Assembly (NCBI GenBank): GCA_016165875.1
Contig: JABBOT010000011.1
Coordinates: forward strand, 7,691,711 to 7,755,710
Reading direction: 5' to 3'
Length of the DNA stretch: 64,000 nucleotides
Source of the DNA: Acanthopleura granulata
Lineage: Eukaryota > Mollusca > Polyplacophora > Chitonida > Chitonidae
Every line of letters begins with the position of its first letter. Position 1 is the stretch's first letter. This document shows positions 1-11,302 of this stretch, piece after piece. The notes under the pieces were generated by a model. That model was not told where the DNA came from. It ran no database searches and saw nothing but the letters and a program-made list of their open reading frames with translations. The translations under genes were made by a program, and so were the position numbers.

Positions 1-1831
1 GTCTTGGGGGTCACATACGGCTCAATCCCTTCGAGCTTGTGCAGTGCTGCTTTCTTCACATAGATGGAATTGGTTCCCACCCGGACTGCTTCCTCGGGTT
101 CGAACCTCGAAAGCATAGAGAGGAGGTTAATGTGGGCATAAGCCAACTGGGGTTGTGAACCACCGTATTATGTGAGAATATGGCTGCGGGGGCTGGTGTC
201 TGGCACAAGGAAGTCCAGTTCACCCTGGTCTTTCACCAGTGGTCGTCTCAGTCTTTTTCCGTCATCCTTGCTGCCCTGCGTGAATTTGCCGATGATGCTG
301 CACCTCTGATTACGGTCGTCAGGGAGTCAAACCTTGGTCTGTTTCTTAAAGGTGATGACTGCTTCACGCATCTTGAGGTACTTCAGCAGGCCAAATTCTG
401 TCAGGAAGGCAAGAAGCTGTTTTGGAGCCCGTTCATTCTCTGTGAAATGCCTCCCAAACCATGTGCGGATGAGAGGATGGCAGTCTATGAGTTCCCACTC
501 GTGGACCTCGGCGAAGCCTGTGTCAACATCTTTGAGGAGGGGACCATTGATGGCTACATGGGTCATGCGGTGGGTTAGGAGTCCGAAACTTTAAATGTAA
601 ATAAAGGCTTCGCTTCGCCTTCTCCCTGAAAGGAGGCCGGGAAGCAGTCTTTCATGTCGATGCTGACTATGCCTCGGGTGTCGTTGTGTATCATGTTCCA
701 AAGGCCGCTGTAGTCATGCTCGACGCAGACCTTCTGGATCTCGTCGAGCAGATTGGCTGGGGTTGACATCCAGCCATTCTTTTCTTTGGCCATAAAGCTT
801 GTCGCGTGATTCTCACCCAAGGCTCCCTGGGCCAGTTCGGGGTTACTTAGCTTGGTGCAGATAGGTTGGAGCCTCTCGTGAGCCGCCTGTGTCCTGTAGG
901 TGCGGCCGTCCTGTAGCACGAACTGGTTGACACCGAGTTGACTGTGTTGCCCACCCAACAGCCAGAGAGCTAAGGGCTGACCATAGGTAGCTTGCCGTAT
1001 GGCCTGCCAGACGACGCCCTAATAGATGTGGACCTCATAGATGTTGGAGAAGTAGAGATCTTTGGAAAAAGCGTGGCCAGTGTGGCAGATGAGCTCAACT
1101 GGTCTATGCTAACCCTTGTACTTCCCACTGTTGTAGATGTCCTCGCCTGCAATGTCCCGCACGATGATGGCCCTTTTAACGACCCTTTCCAGTTCAGCCA
1201 CTTCATCGACCTTAACGCTCGTTTGATGCACCCTCTATATCGCATTGCGGGAGTGAGGCCCTGACCCCCCAAGGCGCGCTCGAATTGCTCCACAACTCTT
1301 TGAGCCACACAGTTAGGGTCGCCAAGTTGGGCTAAGTTGGCAGGGCCTGTGTTTCTGATGGGGTAAATCCCATACACAACCGCGGTGATAGGGTAGGCGT
1401 TCTGTTAGAACACGCTGTCGATTCCAGTGAGAAAGCTGAAAAGCCAGTCGGCTAGCTCTGGGATGTATACCATCGGCGATTTCAATATCACCGATGTTGA
1501 GTGGGTCCTCCGCTTCCACCCGCCACGTGGAGATGACCACAGTGGCGCCATCGACTTCAAACTCGTCTTTGGCATCGTTCAGAATCTCAACCCAGTCTCA
1601 ATCCTGGTGCTGGACTGGGGGAGGGACCTGATCATCTATGTCGATGAATGGCCATTGTGGCCTCAACGGCCGATGGAGGCGGTTTTCAGCGTATTCGGGA
1701 ATAGGTTCATGGAGAATATACCCAGGCTCATACTCTGCAAGAATCTTTTCGATCAAGTCGTCCATAGTAGTCATGTTTGTTGGGTGGGTATAGCCCATAT
1801 GGGGTCTTGTCTTTAAATGGGAATTTCCATG
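1..1831 (-). pseudogene. Decayed family-B DNA polymerase-like gene, 3' end cut by window edge
   Basis: Coding-like sequence runs right to left through at least five frame changes: about 1843-1598 (N-terminal part, likely starts at 1774 or 1765), 1540-1313, 1377-970, 958-575, 566-327, then about 160-1. Short motifs suggest a protein-primed family-B DNA polymerase, as in Polinton-type elements and some linear plasmids. SIDMKDCFPA near 650 fits the motif A pattern D-x-x-x-x-Y/F-P. EAVRVGTNSIYV near 80 fits the motif C region (normally D-T-D-S), but with the catalytic aspartate replaced by asparagine. The two motifs are about 190 residues apart, normal for the family. A stop codon sits in the last frame near position 170. 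From memory, related copies are multicopy in invertebrate genomes. The region is more GC-rich than the rest of the window. It reads as a dead mobile-element or virus-derived gene. That it was protein-coding is fairly sure; the polymerase call is tentative. Confidence 0.5.
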
Positions 1832-1960
1832 TCCTCTTATCACACCGCCTGGATGGGTATATCAAATGGGACCTCGCTTCTAAATGGGAATTTCAATAAC
1901 GGCTAGACGTGCCAACTCTTTCTGCCATGCCCTCTGATCACGCCGCCGCGCATTTCGATA
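1795..1960. repeat. Short imperfect direct duplication beside the polymerase-like remnant
   Basis: Two adjacent blocks share TTTAAATGGGAATTTC-like and TCAAATGGGA-like words followed by a 'CCCTCT/CCTCTTATCACACCGCC'-like stretch about 65-90 bp apart. This lies upstream of the remnant's likely start and may be decayed 5' flank of the same element. Confidence 0.35.
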
Positions 1961-2254
1961 TCCCACGCGATACAAAGCCTTTGTTTGTTAGTAACGCCAA
2001 CCCCTCAAATTCGGCAAGGTTGTGTAGATAAGACCTTACGGAGTCTTGCCAGGTGAACCTTACAGAAATCCCTAGGGCAGCTTTTACCTCAGAGATCTGT
2101 TGAGCTTAAGGTGAGCCACTTGCATGTGTTGTGTCCCTTGGGCATGTGGAATTGTACTGGTATATCAGCAATAGCTTGGGTATGTCTGAAAGGAGAGCCC
2201 CGAACGGGTAAGGCTGGTGCGCCGTCCCTTATTGCTCTCTGATATGCTGTGAAC

Positions 2255-2440
2255 AGGTGTCTGTCTACTTGGATAATTGACAAAAGTTTATGTACGCGGA
2301 CGCTATATGGTATGTTGTGCCGCATAAATTAGGCAGACACGGGGCTGGTGCAATTATCGCTGAATGTGAACACCCGTCTGTCTACATAGACAATTGGCAA
2401 AACACCATAGGCTTGATGTGCAGCAGAAATTAGCCGGAGC
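2255..2440. repeat. Two degenerate direct copies of an approximately 110-bp unit
   Basis: The words GTCTGTCTAC, GACAATTG and a GTGCCGCA/GTGCAGCA block followed by AAATTAG recur in the same order near 2262-2330 and 2370-2435. A faint relative of the GTTGTGCCGCA block is also seen near 60692. No coding sense is visible. Confidence 0.4.
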
Positions 2441-2511
2441 AGGGTTTGGGGGCTCCCTGAGGAGGGGGGACGAGGAGGCTTTCAATAAACAACCCAATCA
2501 CCCTCCCTGCT

Positions 2512-2890
2512 GCTAGGCAGGATAGCACATAGTGCATAACTGTATAACCCAGGGATATATCTCTCATGTTCAACGCCATTACAGGAGACAGGATAGCACA
2601 CAGTGTACAACTGTGTATCCCAGAGATATATCTGCCATGTTCAACACCATTACAGGAGGCAGGACAGCACACAGTGTGCAACTGTATAATCCACAGATAT
2701 ATATGCCATGTTCAACACCATTACAGGAGACAGGATAGCACACAGTGTATAACTGTATAACAGTCGGGTATTTCTCACGTGCTCAATAGTATTATAAAAG
2801 AAAAGATAACCCAAAATAACGATTTCTAACTGTATAACACACAGGCATGTCTGCTGTGTTCAAGACACTTATAGAAGAGAAGGAATGGGA
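2512..2890. repeat. Tandem satellite, 71-bp period, about five copies
   Basis: The anchor word GATAGCAC (or GACAGCAC) appears at 2521, 2592, 2663 and 2734, exactly 71 bp apart. A decayed fifth anchor is at 2805 and a sixth partial near 2882. Each unit reads anchor, AGTGTATAACTGTATAA-type stretch, GATATAT, then a CATGTTCAACACCATTACAG-type end. Short open frames through it on both strands are by-products of the repeat, since 71 is not divisible by three. Confidence 0.85.
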
Positions 2891-3040
2891 CAACATAAAC
2901 ATTTGCGCGAGAGATGTAGAAGCGGCGGGAGATCTGGTCGTGACCAGTGGGAGCTTTATAATCCGAAAAGCGGACGGATCACAAGCCGCGGATGGAAAGT
3001 AAGCCTTAATGATGTAATGTTGCGTTAACAAAATATTGCT

Positions 3041-3278
3041 TTTTTAATTTATTTATTTATTTGAAAGGAGTTTAACTCCTTACTGGAGAATATCTCTCTT
3101 ATACCACGGCGGCTAACATTACGGTGTGAGGAATCCCGGCAGAACCCGAGTGGAACCCACGACCATTCGCAGGTTGCTGGCTGACCTTCCCATGTGTGAC
3201 CTGAGAGGAAACCAGCTAGAGCTGGACTTGAACTCACAGTGACTGCATTTGTGTGAGGCTCCTGGTCATTGTACTGCA
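3041..3278 (-). mobile_element. SINE, family 1, nearly full length, diverged
   Basis: Read on the minus strand it has a tRNA-like part with the B-box region GTGAGTTCAAGTCCAGCTC, a body with the GGTTGCTGG/CCAGCAACC block, and an A/T-rich tail seen on the plus strand as TTTATTTATTTATTTG. The ACTCAAGAATATTTC tail block is altered (ACTGGAGAATATCTC). It has no coding function; copying needs a LINE reverse transcriptase. Confidence 0.85.
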
Positions 3279-4678
3279 AGTTTATAAAATAACATACTGT
3301 AATTTTTTTATATATAATAATATATTACTTTTACTTATTATTATTAGATTAATATATTATACACGAACCTATAATTCATTTTTTTGTTGATGTGAACTCA
3401 ACGAGGAGTTCGTGGATCGCAGTGTAACCACTTATCTTCCACCAATCCGAGGTGCATCTGCTTAGGTCACTTGTGCATGGTTCGTCAGTAACCTGCCGAA
3501 GGTCCGTGGTTTTACCAGGGGCAATGCGCTGTGTCCTACAGTAAAGTGGAAACTTAGCGAGCAATGAAAGGCAATCAGATGAAGAAATATTTATATCAGT
3601 AGTGCTTTAGACAGTGGTATGCATTGTTTCGCTGGAATGACAAATATGACTTTTAAAATGGAGGCAAGCAGTCCCGTGACGTTACAAGAAAGCTTCGATG
3701 CCAGGCTAAGTGTCTAAGAGTGATGATGATCTGTATATAAAATTTTTTTTCAGGTACGTGTTTGTATGGAAAAGGATTGGAGGCGAGCTGTTGCTGAAAT
3801 ACGACATCTTCAACTTAAACACTGCCTGAGCCTTGACTAAGTGAATCTCCTGTAGATCTAAAATATAACATACGTTTGATGGATTAGTGAAATGCACAGG
3901 GCACATTTATAAAATTAAATGGCACTGGCGTAAATGTCGTAATTTTCAATGGCAATTTTGTTTTTACATATACGCTACTCAAAGCAGTTGTTATAAAAAC
4001 TGATCCCAAAGTAGTTCAAGTGTACAACTAGACACAAGTACAATGTAGTTCAACTAGACATGATCAAATTTAAATAGTATGTCATTATCTGATCACATCA
4101 GCTTCATAACTTCTTGTGAAAATTGTTCGCTGACAGACAATTTTTGTATGATTTCAACTTTATCGTAGAAAGACCAGCCTAAGTGACCCGTGAGTGTGGA
4201 ATGCTGTAACGTATATATTACATACAATTGGGTGATTTGATACCGAAGGCCAGGGTTTATGGAGAGCATCTTATACGGAATTTATTTACACAGTCATAAC
4301 GGTGTATTTTTGCATTGTCCTTTCATCTAAATTTTGGTCAACTGCTTGTGTCCGTGTCCATTCATTAAACAATATATAAAAAACAAACAGTATTAATTTC
4401 AGACCAATTTTCTTCATTGTATGTATAAAACTTTAATTTATCGCAATACGCAAAGTTCGAAATACGTTAAGAAAACAGTGTGACGTCCCTTTGCGTTAAG
4501 TTAAGCGTCGCTTTTAATACAACAGGGTGATGTCAGTCTGTCAGTTTTAAAAAGGGTTGAGATCCGGAAAACAAAAAACTAATTCACAGGACAGGCTGAG
4601 ATTAATCTTCTGAGTTGTGTTCTTGGTGGCTTTCCGTATCAGTTATTGAGCAAGTAATGTTATCGTACTAGTAGATAT
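3279..4678. other. Non-coding, nothing recognised
   Basis: AT-rich DNA; the longest open frame is 66 codons with no recognisable domain. No repeat of the families described in this window was seen. Confidence 0.5.
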
Positions 4679-4842
4679 ATTTATTTATTTATTAATGTAT
4701 TTATTAATTATTATTTATTTACTTTTTATTTATTTATTTATTTGATTAGTGTTTTAAGCCGTACTCAAAAATGTTTCAATTATACGACGGCGGCCAACAT
4801 TGTGGTGAGAAAAAAAACCGGGCGGAGCCCAGGGAAAGTAGT
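4679..4842 (-). mobile_element. SINE, family 1, 3' part only, with expanded tail
   Basis: A long TTTA/TTTAT run (4679-4743) leads into GTTTTAAGCCGTACTCAAAAATG, ATACGACGGCGGCCAACAT and AACCGGGCGGAGCCCAGG blocks, the tail and central body of family 1 on the minus strand. The tRNA-like head is missing, as expected for a 5'-truncated insertion. Confidence 0.8.
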
Positions 4843-5921
4843 TATATCAAAATCTAAATACTGCCGTGTTAAGAGATAGGTAAGTATATGTAGCACTATC
4901 ATGCCGTAAAACCGGGATGCCAGTTTGCAGTGAGACCCCACTCTACTGACGTACTGATGTAACTATAGAGCTCCATCATGTCTCAAGAAGCTGGCTAAAT
5001 GCTACACTTCAGATAGGCACTTAGACAAGCCATTAATGAAAATACCTTGATCAGCAGCACGACCGACGATACATGCACGTGCTATGCGCCAGTATGCAAA
5101 AGTCAGAGCGAATTAGGTGCTTTTCAGTGAGCTTATTTTGTATTCCCTACTGTACACCCACGACTTAGCACCAATGCGACAGTCACTATTAAGAATACAG
5201 GTGACCCTTTGACCTCTATGTGAAATACAAAGACGGAATACACACAGATACACCCTGTGTAGTTTGGCTGGTCTCATCACCAGTACATGTACTACATGAA
5301 TGTTTTGACTTGGAAGTTCAGTTTCATGTTAATGCATGTAAAGAAATATGTAAAGGGTGTAGGTATAGGCCATGCTTATGTGGGTCTATTAAGCCTAGTG
5401 TATATCAGTCTTTGTAGTGGAGTGTTGAAAATAATATAGTCCTTTCCAGGGCTTAGCCGGGCTGAGACTGGCATTTGAGTGTTTACACCATCACCTGACC
5501 ACACCCGAAGTCCGCTCAGAGCAATGCCGCCTGTGTCCGGTTTTATAGGTTGTTTAAAAATCACCCGTCTGTTTAACCAAAGGAAATGCGTATTCACATT
5601 TGACTGGAAAGTCGAGTTATCATTTAACATGTTTAGGTCTTGGTCTGGGTGTAACACTATTCGAGCTTGAAAAACACCAACTGTTCAAATTCACTCACTC
5701 ACTCATTGGATGTTACACCAGTGAAATGACTTTACTATATTTACGCAGTTAATCAGCTCAAATAGCATATGTTGCTAACTTTTGACCTTGTTCTGTAATA
5801 CAAAGGTTTACAGTATAGAAAGCAGGACAAGCGCAGTGACCACATCGTACTATTTGACAAGTGGTGGGAAAAGGCGCAAGGTGTTGGTGTTGTTAAAGCA
5901 TCCGTAAATTGAAAAAGGCCG
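4843..5921. other. Non-coding, nothing recognised
   Basis: The longest open frame is 93 codons (5376-5657, minus) without recognisable motifs. A short ACTCACTCACTC run near 5693 resembles a SINE tail but has no body attached. Confidence 0.5.
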
Positions 5922-5992
5922 CATTTCACGCGGTTACGTGTGACCGTTTGCTAACCATGACGCGGTCCTCGCTGTTCTAGTTTTAATCCCTA
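5922..5992 (+). repeat. Dispersed core repeat (family C), plus copy
   Basis: Contains TTTCACGCGGTTACGTGTGA, CCGTTTGCTAACCATGACGC and TCGCTGTTCTAGTTTTAAT. The same ordered words recur near 24.9, 25.4, 29.2, 42.2 and 48.5 kb. Type of element unknown. Confidence 0.6.
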
Positions 5993-6878
5993 TGTTGGCG
6001 CCGTTCCATGATTCTCCTGTATCATGCCAAGCCATTCAGAGGATTCACTTGTTTTTAGTAAGTGCCGCCAGGATAAATGTGTCAAAATTTGAAAATTATT
6101 AATTTTAAATTTAATTTATTAAAATTAAAAATCGCTTTGTCGAATTGGCCAGAGGATATAACTCCAAGATATAAAAGGTATCAGCATAGAAGCCATTGCT
6201 GGCTAACACCGAGTACATCCAAATCTAAATGCAGACATTAGACTTTAATCTAAGGCTCTAGAAGTCAAAACGCTGACCGCCACATAAATGTCATCTTAAA
6301 GTTTCAACTACCTGTGCCAAAACTAATGATTGTGACGAGGTTTTAAATTTCGACTTGAGTCGGAAACGGCTATGTAGAGTCCGTCACTGTGCTTTGAAAT
6401 GTACAAGACTAATGTTGCTTTCCAATGAATCTAGCTGTCAGCAGCATCTGGACGTGAAAAATTAACATTTGAATATTGCAAAAGTTGTCCAAAAAGGAGA
6501 ACGTCGGCGGGAAAAGGTTTGAACTCGATACTAGTAGTGGATCTATATATTTAGACAAATAAATTTACCGTTTGAAAAACTTACGTGCACTGATATAAAA
6601 CACTACTTAAGTCATACGACGTTATCTAAAACTTTTAAACCACATGAGCAAGGGCAAGGGATGGCGTAAAGGTATCAGTTGTTGAAAAGAAAGCTGGAAA
6701 AAAAAAGAATAATTGGGCGCCTGGCTCCAGTTTGGACGATTCAAGGGGAAATACTACTGTCATTGGTCATCAGAGCTGGGACAAGAATTGGGAGTTGTCT
6801 CCCATGTCCACAGCTGCGAATATGGTCATCTAGTGTCAGGGCTTACCGTTTTAAGGCTTCTTATAGTGTGGGTCTTTA
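5993..6878. other. Non-coding, very AT-rich in part
   Basis: 6090-6135 is almost pure A/T with short TTTAAATTTAATT-type inverted words. No gene or known repeat was recognised; the longest open frame is 66 codons. Confidence 0.5.
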
Positions 6879-7022
6879 AGTATTATTTAGTTATTTGATT
6901 GGGGTATAACGCTGTACTCAAGAATATTTCATTTTTATCGGCATTATGATGGGAGGAAATTCGGCAGATCGCGAAAAAATCCACGACCGTCCGCAGATTG
7001 CTGATAGATCTTCCCACGTACA
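6879..7022 (-). mobile_element. SINE, family 1, 3' part, diverged
   Basis: TTATTTGATTGG, GTACTCAAGAATATTTCATT, GGGAGGAAATTCGGCAGA and CCACGACCGTCCGCAGATTG follow each other as in other minus-strand copies. It stops at CTTCCCACGTACA, so the tRNA-like head is absent. Confidence 0.8.
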
Positions 7023-7174
7023 TTTTAAAGCGAAAATAAAACCTGCCACTAAACCTCTATTAATTCCCAACGAAGTTTTCTAGTGGTGTTGTAAAAATAT
7101 TTTAAATATTCTACAACGCTTATTAACGGAATTAACTGTGTGTGATCGTCACTACTTTTGCTAGCCATCTGAAT

Positions 7175-7182
7175 TGACGTCA
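7175..7182. promoter_or_regulatory. TGACGTCA palindrome (CRE consensus), unanchored
   Basis: The exact 8-bp cAMP-response element consensus occurs here. No TATA box, initiator or downstream coding frame goes with it, so it may be chance. Confidence 0.15.
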
Positions 7183-7344
7183 CAAAGCCTGGGAGCTCCC
7201 GTGTTCCATCGGTAATGTTTAAAATGTTTCAAACTTACAGGCAAGTGAGCGTAACCAGGCAAAAATTAAAAAAAAATACAGATAAAAACAAAAACACCAA
7301 TTTAAGAGTTTCACCTTTGCTTGGTTTTCAAACGGCCGATTTGA

Positions 7345-7540
7345 TTTAGTTTGATTTGATTTGAATATTTCACTTATAGGACGGCGGCCAGCATTATGGT
7401 GAGAGGAAACAGGGCATATCCGAGGGAAACCCACGACCGCCAGCGGGTTGCTGGCGAACCTTCCCACGTACGGCCGGAGAAGAAACCAGCATGAGCTGGG
7501 CGAACTCAGAGCAACGATGTTGGCTCTAGCGTGTTAACCA
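7345..7540 (-). mobile_element. SINE, family 1, nearly complete
   Basis: Starts with TTTGATTTGATTTGAATATTTCACTTA, so most of the conserved GTTTTACGCCGTACTC tail is deleted. It continues through GACGGCGGCCAGCATTATGG, CCAGCGGGTTGCTGGCGAAC and GTACGGCCGGAG to a head ending TCTAGCGTGTTAACCA. Confidence 0.85.
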
Positions 7541-9372
7541 ATTGTGTCAAACGGTCGGGTTTGGAAGTTTGTCAGACCGATCGTGGTTACTGGCACAGCC
7601 TTACCGGCTTTCTTCCCGGGTTCTGGTAGCTTCGCCTGCGCATGCATGCATTAGTAAAGAGTGAGCATTAGCTTCCTACAGACATCAGCGAATATTCGGA
7701 ACACAGCAGGGTATTTGATACAGATTCTTTCTGCAGATATGTCGAACAAATTTTATTTATAAATCTTGCTTCGCTATTGGGAAAAGAGAAACTGTGCTAC
7801 GAAAATCTTCTCATTCTCCCATTCAATGGCTGTCCCGAAGCGCTTTTTCTTACCAACTCCCTCCGGCTAATTACTGCAGCCTCCTGTCCAGCACGTAAGC
7901 ATTGTAACACAGCTAATCGTTGTAAATTCCACGTAAATCTATGGCTGTCCAGTTGGACCACTAAATACTTCAATCTGAAACTTAACATAACATAAAATTC
8001 CGATTTATTGTTCCGATATCTGCCCATTTACCATAAGACCATCCACTATTCAATCCCGTCATCCCACCTTGTATCGTGTATATGAATGTATCGTGTCATC
8101 GGTAAATGGAATTTCACAACCGCCCTGCCATGCAACCCTTGCCACCCTGCCACCTTTACAATTCATGTGAATTTCTTGAGTCGGAGAGGCGATGTGGCAC
8201 TGAATGCAACTACTGACGCAAATGACCGATGGATGACTACTCCTCCCAACTTTTCCCTAACCAATGGGGCTGCGAGATAAAAACATCTCTCGGATCAGTG
8301 AGCCTGTCGGGCAGACTGCATTGCAAAGTTGGTGCTATCGTATTGGCAGTGATCAATACAAACGCGGAAAATCGCTATCATCCCGAACTACCATGTCAAG
8401 ATATTGAAATCAATATTTCAATAAACTGGAAATAAATATTCAGGGGTGTCAGTTTTTTTTAACAATGTCCTTGTAGGGTTGTAAGAAATAATAATTAAGC
8501 GTTTGGCAGAGATACATTGTCAAATTTTATTTCTACAAGTCGATAAAGTGAATTAAAACTACAACTTTACAAGAAAAGCAAAACTCACTTGCACAATCAG
8601 AAAATAATTGCAACAGAACTATGTAATAGTCAATTAAATAAAAAACTTTTTGTAAAAATAAATAAATAAAATTCGTGACTGAATGCACAGGACTACATCC
8701 AGTAAGTGGCTCTACTGTATGCTGTGAATAGATACTATGTGTTTTGATTACATATACTATATAGCAAAAGAAAACTTTTTCACGTCCGACATGCCAGTGG
8801 CGTCGGTGTGGTGATCGAAACATGAATGACATTTTTTTCTGACAGCCTTGATAATCTGGCGTACTTGAAAGAGAACGCATTGAGGCTCGTTGCCATAGAG
8901 AGAGACATGATATGCTGTTTTAGCAAACTGACTCAAGAGTAGGCCCGTAAAAATGTTAGCTCCCTGGTTTTGTGCGGGTGTCAATCACTGGTTTGTGGGC
9001 GCGGTTAACACTTAGCTGTCGATCGGTCAATTGGGACCCTCCATCACCGGTTAGTATGATGAGTTTATTCAGTAGACAACTGGCGTCTACTTTCGCAAGT
9101 AACCGGATGTGGTCTGACGCCAGGAGAATGTTACCCTACTGCATGGTGCAGTGCGGTAGAGTCGTCCGAGCTATTGTTATGTTCCTTGTCACCTATTCAT
9201 CTTGCTTACAGCCATTGTGTAATGGAGATTGCAGCAGAAAAACGCCAGTTATATACAATAATAGATGAATGAACGCGACCAGTTGTCTCCGTAAAGATAT
9301 CATTAAGCCAAATCGCAAATTTATGTCCTGCAACTGCTGCTTGTTAGAAACTAGTCGTTTGGAAGGATTAGA
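7541..9372. other. Non-coding, nothing recognised
   Basis: The longest open frames are 115 codons (8533-8880, minus) and 98 codons (8972-9268, plus). Neither shows a domain, signal peptide or splice-flanked exon that I can support. Confidence 0.45.
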
Positions 9373-9660
9373 ATGAATGAATGAATAAATGCTTATTGTT
9401 TAACGTCCTACTCAAGAATATTTCACTTAAACGAAGGCGGTGTCTCCTTGGTGCCGGACGGATTTCCACCGTATCTTTTATCTGGTGCTGCCTCACCGAG
9501 ACGACTTGTCGAAGGCACCCAACAACCCCCCTCACCCAGTCACATTATACTGACACCGGGCCGACCAGTCCACCCTCTATCCTCTTATTGCTGAGCGCCT
9601 TTCGAGGTTTGAACCCAGATCTCCCCGTCCGAAAGCGGTCGGTCGCCATCCGGGCGGGTG
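9373..9660 (-). mobile_element. SINE-like element, family 2
   Basis: Begins with a GAATGAATGAATGAATAAAT tail, then CCTACTCAAGAATATTTCACTT, a tail block shared with family 1. The body differs: GAAGGCGGTGTCTCCTTGG, CCGTATCTTTTATCTGG, CATTATACTGACACCGGGCC, and a B-box-like GGTTTGAACCC near 9608. A close copy is at 30068-30385. Confidence 0.75.
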
Positions 9661-10621
9661 GAAGGATTAGATGATGTACAAAATGCTGCTATAGGGCCTA
9701 TCATATCCACCAAAAAAGTACATCGCCATTTTCCCTTGTGGATGCTTACGTTAAAATTGTGAAAATAGGACATTGCTAAAGCTATCTCTCCGGCCGCCGG
9801 AAGCTTGCGTGCTAATATTAAACAAATATTGACGAAACTGGTTGGGAGCGAAGGCGAAATTTCGTCGATAGCTCCCGCTTCCTACAGGGCATGAATTTGC
9901 CTGCGGTGTTTTAAGACATTTTTTGTCATCTTAATTATATTAAATTAGACCCATTACACAACTTCATAAAAAAGGAAATGAAAAAAAAAATGAAATGAAA
10001 AAAAAAATGAAACAAAAAACAGAAAGCATAGCGTGGAGAGGGAGGAAATGAGGAAATAAGAAAAGAAGCTCTACATGGGAGTTTTAAATTTCGGTTATAA
10101 TTCAACAATTTCAAGCAATCTAGTAAACAGGCAGCTAACAAGTGAAGTGTATAAAAAGTGGACTTGTACGACACTGCAGGTCTCTTTAGTGGGAATTACG
10201 GGTCTGATATTGTAATTGGTTTCCAGAAAAAAGCGGTATGATACCTAGCTCACAATGCATCGTGTATCATTATTAAAAAAGCGTGCCCATCATTTTGAAA
10301 ATGAATATCCGACAAAAACTGTCAACACTCAAATAATGCCCTTGGACATGGATATTTTTGTACAATCCATGGCTCTCACTAAACGTGGGGCTTTAGTGAC
10401 AAAAAGCCGTGCACGAGGATCTTGAGAGCACTTGTCGTCGACACGGGCGTTCATATGATGTGCACGTCATATGGGAGAAAATCTGCTAAAACTTGCCTAT
10501 CGGTAACTAGGTCGGTTGTCGTTTCTCCAGGCAATCCAGTTCCCCAAACACAGATTGGTAAAAGAGTAAAAACATTCTCGAATATGGTGTTCCAGCAACA
10601 ATCAGATAAACAAATAAATAC
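9661..10621. repeat. Non-coding; contains an A-rich low-complexity run (9968-10020)
   Basis: GAAATGAAAAAAAAAATGAA-type repeats form a purine tract of about 50 bp. It probably arose by slippage. The rest holds no recognised element. Confidence 0.6.
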
Positions 10622-10757
10622 ATAATAAAGATTTCTTCCGGGTTCTGTCCGGTTTTCTCCCAAAACAACGCTGGCAACCGTCGTGTAACTCGAGTAATGC
10701 TGAGTAAGGCGTGAAACACCAATCAAATAAATAGATAAATAAATATACAAATAAATC
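10622..10757 (+). mobile_element. SINE, family 1, 3' half
   Basis: GGGTTCTGTCCGGTTTTCTCC, CTGGCAACCGTCGTGTAA, GAGTAAGGCGTGAAACACC and AATCAAATAAATAGATAAAT occur in order. The 5' half is absent. A young-looking AAAT tail follows. Confidence 0.8.
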
Positions 10758-10928
10758 AGTTAGACAAACTGAATCAGCATCAGACATTCATATACCAATC
10801 GATAGCCTTATTAAATGGATGTTCCAGGTGAAGAATGGCACGACAATTTTCCAAAACAAACGTTGAAGAGAAGCCACCACAAAACCTTCAATCTCAGTAT
10901 TTATCCTGATACTCGCAGTCCACTCGTA

Positions 10929-10946
10929 AGGCGGGGGGGGGGGGGA
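10929..10946 (+). repeat. Poly-G run of 13
   Basis: A pure G run at 10933-10945, preceded by GGC and followed by AAGG. Low complexity; prone to length error in assemblies. Confidence 0.8.
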
Positions 10947-11302
10947 AGGTAATCGTAGGGGGACACAGAAAGAACAAGCTAGAATGCAAGTTTCCACACA
11001 AACATCGTGAATTTAGTAAATAGTAAATAAAGACATATTAAAATGTCAGAAAGTATACGATAAGCAATAAAATAGGATGGATTATTGTAACGGTCAACAG
11101 TGTTCAATGAGGCCTGCAGAACGTAAGCCATGTATTAAGTACATATAAAACTAATCTGTATATTCAAATCGTGTATAATGCTATAGTATAGACGTTGTGG
11201 TGAACCATAACACGTACCTTGGTGGAGCCTTGATTGTAACTATTTGTACATTCACTGCCGATATCATTACACCCGAAGTATATTACCTCTGATTGTAGGA
11301 AG

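Noticed and set aside
2430..2760. Cysteine-rich open frames across the 71-bp satellite
   Set aside because: The repeated peptide words come from the tandem DNA unit read in shifting frames; the period is not a multiple of three.
3049..3279. Open frames inside SINE copies (for example 3049-3279, 60310-60597, 45108-45341)
   Set aside because: They lie within SINE bodies that recur on both strands across the window; the openness comes from the repeat's composition.
7175..7182. CRE palindromes at 7175 and 16253 as active promoters
   Set aside because: Eight-base words are expected occasionally by chance and no transcript start is supported; kept only as low-confidence sites.
9381..9674. 97-codon plus-strand frame, nearly repeated at 30064-30339
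   Set aside because: Similarity between the two is explained by the family 2 SINE-like element they both overlap.
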